In this document: positions 5,474 through 8,435 of the stretch, piece by piece
Layout: each line of letters begins with the position of its first letter
How positions within the stretch are numbered: the stretch's first letter is position 1
Source of the DNA: Oscillospiraceae bacterium
Lineage (GTDB): Bacteria > Bacillota > Clostridia > Oscillospirales > Oscillospiraceae
NCBI GenBank assembly: GCA_020025175.1
Contig: JAHHSM010000076.1
Coordinates: forward strand, 1 to 8,435
DNA: 8,435 bases
Direction: 5' to 3'
Program-made: the position numbers and the translations under genes
The notes under the pieces: model-generated
Told to the model about the DNA's origin: nothing
What the model saw: only the letters and a program-made list of their open reading frames with translations
Databases searched by the model: none

Positions 5474-7894
5474 TTACTTTGCAATCAAATTCACAAGACG
5501 GTTCTTCACATAGATGACCTTAACAAGGTTCTTTCCCTCGATTGCCTTTGCAACCTTGCTGTCTGCCTTTGCCGCCTCAACAACAGCTTCTTCCTCGCTG
5601 TTCACAGGTACCACAACAGTACTCTTCATTTTGCCGCAAACCTGAACAGCAATAGTCACTTCTGCATCCATAGTCTTGCTTTCATCGTAAACAGGCCATG
5701 CTTGCGTGCAAGCCATTCCCTCACCAGCAAAACCAAGATTCTCCCACATTTCCTCGACAATATGAGGTGCAAATGGAGACATCATCAGAAGCAGTGCTTT
5801 CAGATCTGCCTTGTTGGCACCATTTGCATAGAAGTCATTGACCAGAGCCATCAATGCAGCGATAGCAGTATTAAACTTCATATTTTCAATATCGTCAGAT
5901 ACCTTTTTGATAGTTTTATGGATTGCACTCTCATTTGCAGCACTGTAATCCGTACCATCAGCGATCTCACCTTCGTGCAGATTCCACACGCGATCCAGAA
6001 AACGCTTGCAGCCCTTGACTGCATTATCGCTCCATGCCGCAGCTTTTTCAAAATCACCGATGAACATGATATACATACGCATCGTGTCTGCACCATACTG
6101 TGCCACAACATCATTCGGATTGATGACATTGCCGCGAGACTTGGACATCTTTTCGCCGCCCTCACCCAGAATCATACCATGAGATGTACGCTTTTTATAG
6201 GGTTCCTTAGTGGGAACAACTCCAATATCATACAGAACCTTATGCCAGAAACGGCTATAGAGCAAATGCAGTGTAGTATGCTCCATACCACCATTGTACC
6301 AATCCACAGGAGACCAATAGTCCAGTGCCTCTTTAGATGCCAAAGCCTGATCGTTGTGGGGATCCATATAGCGCAGGAAGTACCATGAGGAACCGGCCCA
6401 CTGAGGCATCGTATCCGTTTCACGCTTTGCAGGACCACCGCAGCAGGGGCACGTGGTATTGACCCAATCGGTCATCTTGGAAATAGGACTTTCACCATCA
6501 TCTGTAGGTTCATAGGAATCTACCTCCGGCAGCAGCAACGGCAGCTGATCTTCACTCAGAGGCTGCCATCCACACTTCTCACACCAAATCATAGGAATGG
6601 GTTCGCCCCAGTAACGCTGACGGGAGAACACCCAGTCACGCAGCTTATAATTGACCTTTGCATGGCCAATGCCCTTTTCCTGCAGCCACTCGGTAATCGC
6701 AGGAATTGCCTCCTTGACGGTTTTCCCATTCAGGAAGTCAGAATTCACCATAATACCGGTATCATCCTTCAGCGTAAATGCAGCTTCCTGCACATTTCCT
6801 CCGGCGACCACCTCAATAATCTCGCAGCCAAACTTTTTGGCAAACTCCCAGTCGCGCTCATCATGGGCAGGTACCGCCATAATGGCGCCGGTACCATAAG
6901 TTGCAAGAACATAGTCAGAAATAAAAATTGGAATTTCCCTGTCATTCACAGGATTGATACCGCGTACGCCGTCCAGCTTAACACCGGTTTTTTCCTTATT
7001 CAATTCCGTACGCTCCAAGTCAGACTTGGAAGCAGCGGCCAGCTGGTAAGCTTTGATTTCTTCCTCATTGTTCAGCTGACCGCTCTCCAGCCAATTTCTA
7101 ATCAGCTCATGCTCCGGTGAAAGTACCATATAAGTTGCACCGAACAGTGTATCGGGACGTGTTGTATAAATAACGATCTCTTCGCCAGTTGTTGCTTTGA
7201 ATGTGACTTCCGCACCGGTGGATCGACCAATCCAGTTCTTCTGCTGCGTCTTCACACGATCAATAAAGTCCACTTCATCCAGATCGTCAATCAGGCGCTG
7301 CGCATATTCAGTAATCTTCAGCATCCACTGGCTCTTTTCCTTGCGGATAACAGGGCTGCCGCAGCGCTCACAAACACCTTCCACCACTTCTTCGTTTGCA
7401 AGAACGCACTTGCAGCTGGTACACCAGTTTACAGGCATTGTTGTTTTATACGCAAGCCCCTTCTTATACAGCTGCAGGAAGATCCACTGTGTCCACTTAT
7501 AGTAGCTGGGATCCGTGGTATTGACTTCGCGATCCCAATCAAAGGAATAACCCAGCATTTGCAGCTGACTGCGGAAATTTTCGATATTATCATGAGTTAC
7601 CTTGGCCGGATGAATATGGTTCTTGATTGCATAATTTTCAGTGGGCAGGCCAAATGCGTCATAGCCCATGGGAAATAGTACATTATAGCCGTCCATACGC
7701 TTTTTTCTTGCAACTACATCCATAGCGGTATAAGGACGCGCATGACCAACATGCAAACCTTGTCCGGAAGGATAAGGAAATTCTACCAAAGCATAAAATT
7801 TAGGCTTATCGCTGTGGTTCTCACAGCCATAAGTATTCTCTTCAGCCCACTTCTTTTGCCACTTCTTTTCGATGTTTGTAAATTCGTACTTCAT
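5474..7894 (-). CDS. leuS: Leucine--tRNA ligase (LeuRS), class Ia
   Basis: This cytoplasmic enzyme charges tRNA-Leu with leucine using ATP. At 806 aa it has the usual bacterial length. Catalytic signatures are HVGH (48-51) within YPSGQGLHVGHARPYT and KMSKS (582-586). A cysteine cluster at 158-178 (WCTSCKC, CERC) is the zinc-binding knuckle, and a second cluster is at 438-441 and 482-485. The CP1 editing domain (about 225-415) has the threonine-rich TTRPDTLFG (244-252) and the editing aspartate Asp345 in AVPAHDERDWEF, so proofreading of mischarged tRNA should be intact. The anticodon-binding and C-terminal domains follow to the end. The start is ATG 7894, with a moderate SD (AAAGTGAG, 7910-7903) 8 nt upstream. 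Expression is controlled by the T-box leader. No strong terminator follows the stop at 5474. Confidence 0.98.
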   Translation of the reverse strand: MKYEFTNIEKKWQKKWAEENTYGCENHSDKPKFYALVEFPYPSGQGLHVGHARPYTAMDVVARKKRMDGYNVLFPMGYDAFGLPTENYAIKNHIHPAKVTHDNIENFRSQLQMLGYSFDWDREVNTTDPSYYKWTQWIFLQLYKKGLAYKTTMPVNWCTSCKCVLANEEVVEGVCERCGSPVIRKEKSQWMLKITEYAQRLIDDLDEVDFIDRVKTQQKNWIGRSTGAEVTFKATTGEEIVIYTTRPDTLFGATYMVLSPEHELIRNWLESGQLNNEEEIKAYQLAAASKSDLERTELNKEKTGVKLDGVRGINPVNDREIPIFISDYVLATYGTGAIMAVPAHDERDWEFAKKFGCEIIEVVAGGNVQEAAFTLKDDTGIMVNSDFLNGKTVKEAIPAITEWLQEKGIGHAKVNYKLRDWVFSRQRYWGEPIPMIWCEKCGWQPLSEDQLPLLLPEVDSYEPTDDGESPISKMTDWVNTTCPCCGGPAKRETDTMPQWAGSSWYFLRYMDPHNDQALASKEALDYWSPVDWYNGGMEHTTLHLLYSRFWHKVLYDIGVVPTKEPYKKRTSHGMILGEGGEKMSKSRGNVINPNDVVAQYGADTMRMYIMFIGDFEKAAAWSDNAVKGCKRFLDRVWNLHEGEIADGTDYSAANESAIHKTIKKVSDDIENMKFNTAIAALMALVNDFYANGANKADLKALLLMMSPFAPHIVEEMWENLGFAGEGMACTQAWPVYDESKTMDAEVTIAVQVCGKMKSTVVVPVNSEEEAVVEAAKADSKVAKAIEGKNLVKVIYVKNRLVNLIAK

Positions 7895-7970
7895 GATACA
7901 TGCTCACTTTCATAGGAATTGTATCGTTTTGTCAGCCGTGCAGCATACGTTGTCCGTTGCCCTTTTCAGA

Positions 7971-8011
7971 AAACAAAAAACGCCCCTGACCGACAAAATC
8001 GGTCAGGGGCG
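7971..8011 (-). terminator. T-box terminator of the leuS leader
   Basis: On the minus strand a perfect 13-bp GC-rich stem (8011-7999 with 7993-7981) with a 5-nt loop is followed by TTTTTT-G-TTTT (7980-7970). Its 5' arm is also the 3' partner of the antiterminator, so the two structures exclude each other. It ends about 75 nt before the leuS start. Confidence 0.95.
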
Positions 8012-8238
8012 AATATTTCGCGGTACCACCCTGATTTCGCGGAGGGTCTCCCTCTCCACGCTCACGACCCCTATAGGGCCTTACGCATAACGGACGCATC
8101 CGTCCCACCCTAAATCAATTCAGGTAGGCAGCTCCAGAGCCAGTATTCCTTGGCATCTCCACCGGCTCACACCAAACGCCGGCTCTCTTTGGGCAGATTT
8201 CCAAAGGGTTTTCTCCTTCATTGCTTTTGACTTGATAT
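7971..8238 (-). promoter_or_regulatory. T-box leader (leucine tRNA-sensing attenuator) of leuS
   Basis: The 14-nt T-box AGGGTGGTACCGCG is complete at 8032-8019. Its bulge TGGT (8028-8025) can pair with the uncharged 3' end ACCA. In the antiterminator, CAGGG (8033-8029) and GCG (8021-8019) pair with CGC and CCCTG in the terminator 5' arm (8011-8004). Stem I has the usual AGAGAGCCGG distal segment from 8188. At its base, GGAG (8216-8213) can pair with CTCT (8139-8136), which leaves CTG at 8143-8141 as the likely leucine specifier codon. CTC at 8139-8137 is the alternative. When uncharged tRNA-Leu accumulates, the antiterminator forms and leuS is transcribed. Class is certain; the exact specifier is inferred. 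Confidence 0.95.
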
Positions 8239-8244
8239 TTAGAC

Positions 8245-8273
8245 ATTATATTGCAACAGCAATGGTTTGTCAA
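8245..8273 (-). promoter_or_regulatory. Consensus sigma-A promoter of the leuS T-box transcript
   Basis: TTGACA (8273-8268), 17 nt and TATAAT (8250-8245) form a perfect consensus on the minus strand. Transcription should begin near 8238, just before Stem I. The strong promoter fits control by termination rather than by initiation. Confidence 0.92.
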
Positions 8274-8379
8274 GCCTATGCCGCCTTCTGCCTCAAAAGG
8301 GAAAATCAGCAGAATCGAGACGGTACAAGGCAGAGCACCCGCTGTAGCTGCCATCTGAAATGATAACGATAAACGCAGA

Positions 8380-8409
8380 AAAATAAAAATCCACCGGCGT
8401 AGCCGGTGG
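8380..8409 (-). terminator. Probable terminator of a minus-strand gene beyond the right edge
   Basis: A perfect 8-bp stem CCACCGGC/GCCGGTGG (8391-8398 with 8402-8409) has a 3-nt loop. Reading on the minus strand it is followed by ATTTTTATTTTT (8390-8379). The plus-strand tail is only TTTT. A smaller hairpin, GCCT-TAC-AGGC on the minus strand, lies just upstream at 8421-8431. The gene it would end is outside the window. It may instead be part of a dispersed repeat. Confidence 0.6.
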
Positions 8410-8435
8410 TTTTACAAAAACGCCTGTAAGGCTCT

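Noticed and set aside
5702..6388. 228-aa open frame on the plus strand
   Set aside because: It is entirely antisense to leuS, rich in His, Cys and Ile, with no SD or family features; a shadow of the coding strand.
8115..8354. 79-aa open frame on the minus strand upstream of leuS
   Set aside because: It overlaps the promoter and the structured Stem I of the T-box leader, so it is not a gene.
8274..8380. Gene or structured element in the spacer upstream of the leuS promoter
   Set aside because: Only a 7-bp inverted repeat (TCTGCCT 8287-8293 / AGGCAGA 8328-8334) without a T run was found, and no credible ORF.

Overview
The window looks like chromosomal DNA from a low-to-moderate-GC member of the Firmicutes, most likely class Clostridia (Oscillospiraceae/Ruminococcaceae-like). 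The grounds are a T-box leader before leuS, a redox repressor Rex, an S-layer-homology (SLH) protein, a short bS21 protein, strong Shine-Dalgarno (SD) sequences with frequent TTG starts, and TTGACA-N17-TATAAT promoters. The genus is an inference. No mobile element, CRISPR array or phage gene is visible.

Layout. 1-105: the 3' end of a tRNA-Arg(CCG) gene, cut by the window edge, and its terminator. 187-1778: a promoter, a leader of about 150 nt ending in a strong intrinsic terminator, then a CNNM/CorC-family (DUF21-CBS-CorC_HlyC) membrane ion transporter. The leader holds a possible 46-codon ORF that starts with an acidic run and reads through the terminator. 1814-3635: rex and a secreted SLH protein, almost overlapping (stop and next start 2 nt apart), behind a promoter set inside nested inverted repeats, one arm of which resembles a Rex operator. 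3647-3691: a bidirectional terminator.

3696-5081: a divergent pair. On the minus strand is a YqeG-type HAD phosphatase. On the plus strand is a 254-aa protein that I read as a degenerate GH18-like barrel lacking the catalytic glutamate. 5088-5118: a second bidirectional hairpin. 5132-5416 (minus): rpsU with a perfect consensus promoter. 5474-8273 (minus): leuS, preceded by a complete leucine T-box leader with terminator and antiterminator and its own perfect consensus promoter. 8387-8430: two short hairpins at the right edge, possibly the terminator of a minus-strand gene outside the window or part of a dispersed repeat.

The genes are mostly housekeeping units under separate control: translation (tRNA-Arg, bS21, LeuRS), redox control (Rex), metal transport (CNNM) and cell envelope (SLH protein). 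The regulation is the most interesting part. leuS uses a classical tRNA-sensing attenuator. The transporter seems to have an attenuator of a kind I do not recognise. The rex promoter has a symmetrical architecture suggesting autoregulation. Several starts were set from SD position rather than the longest frame: 468, 2568, 4226, 4317 and 5317.
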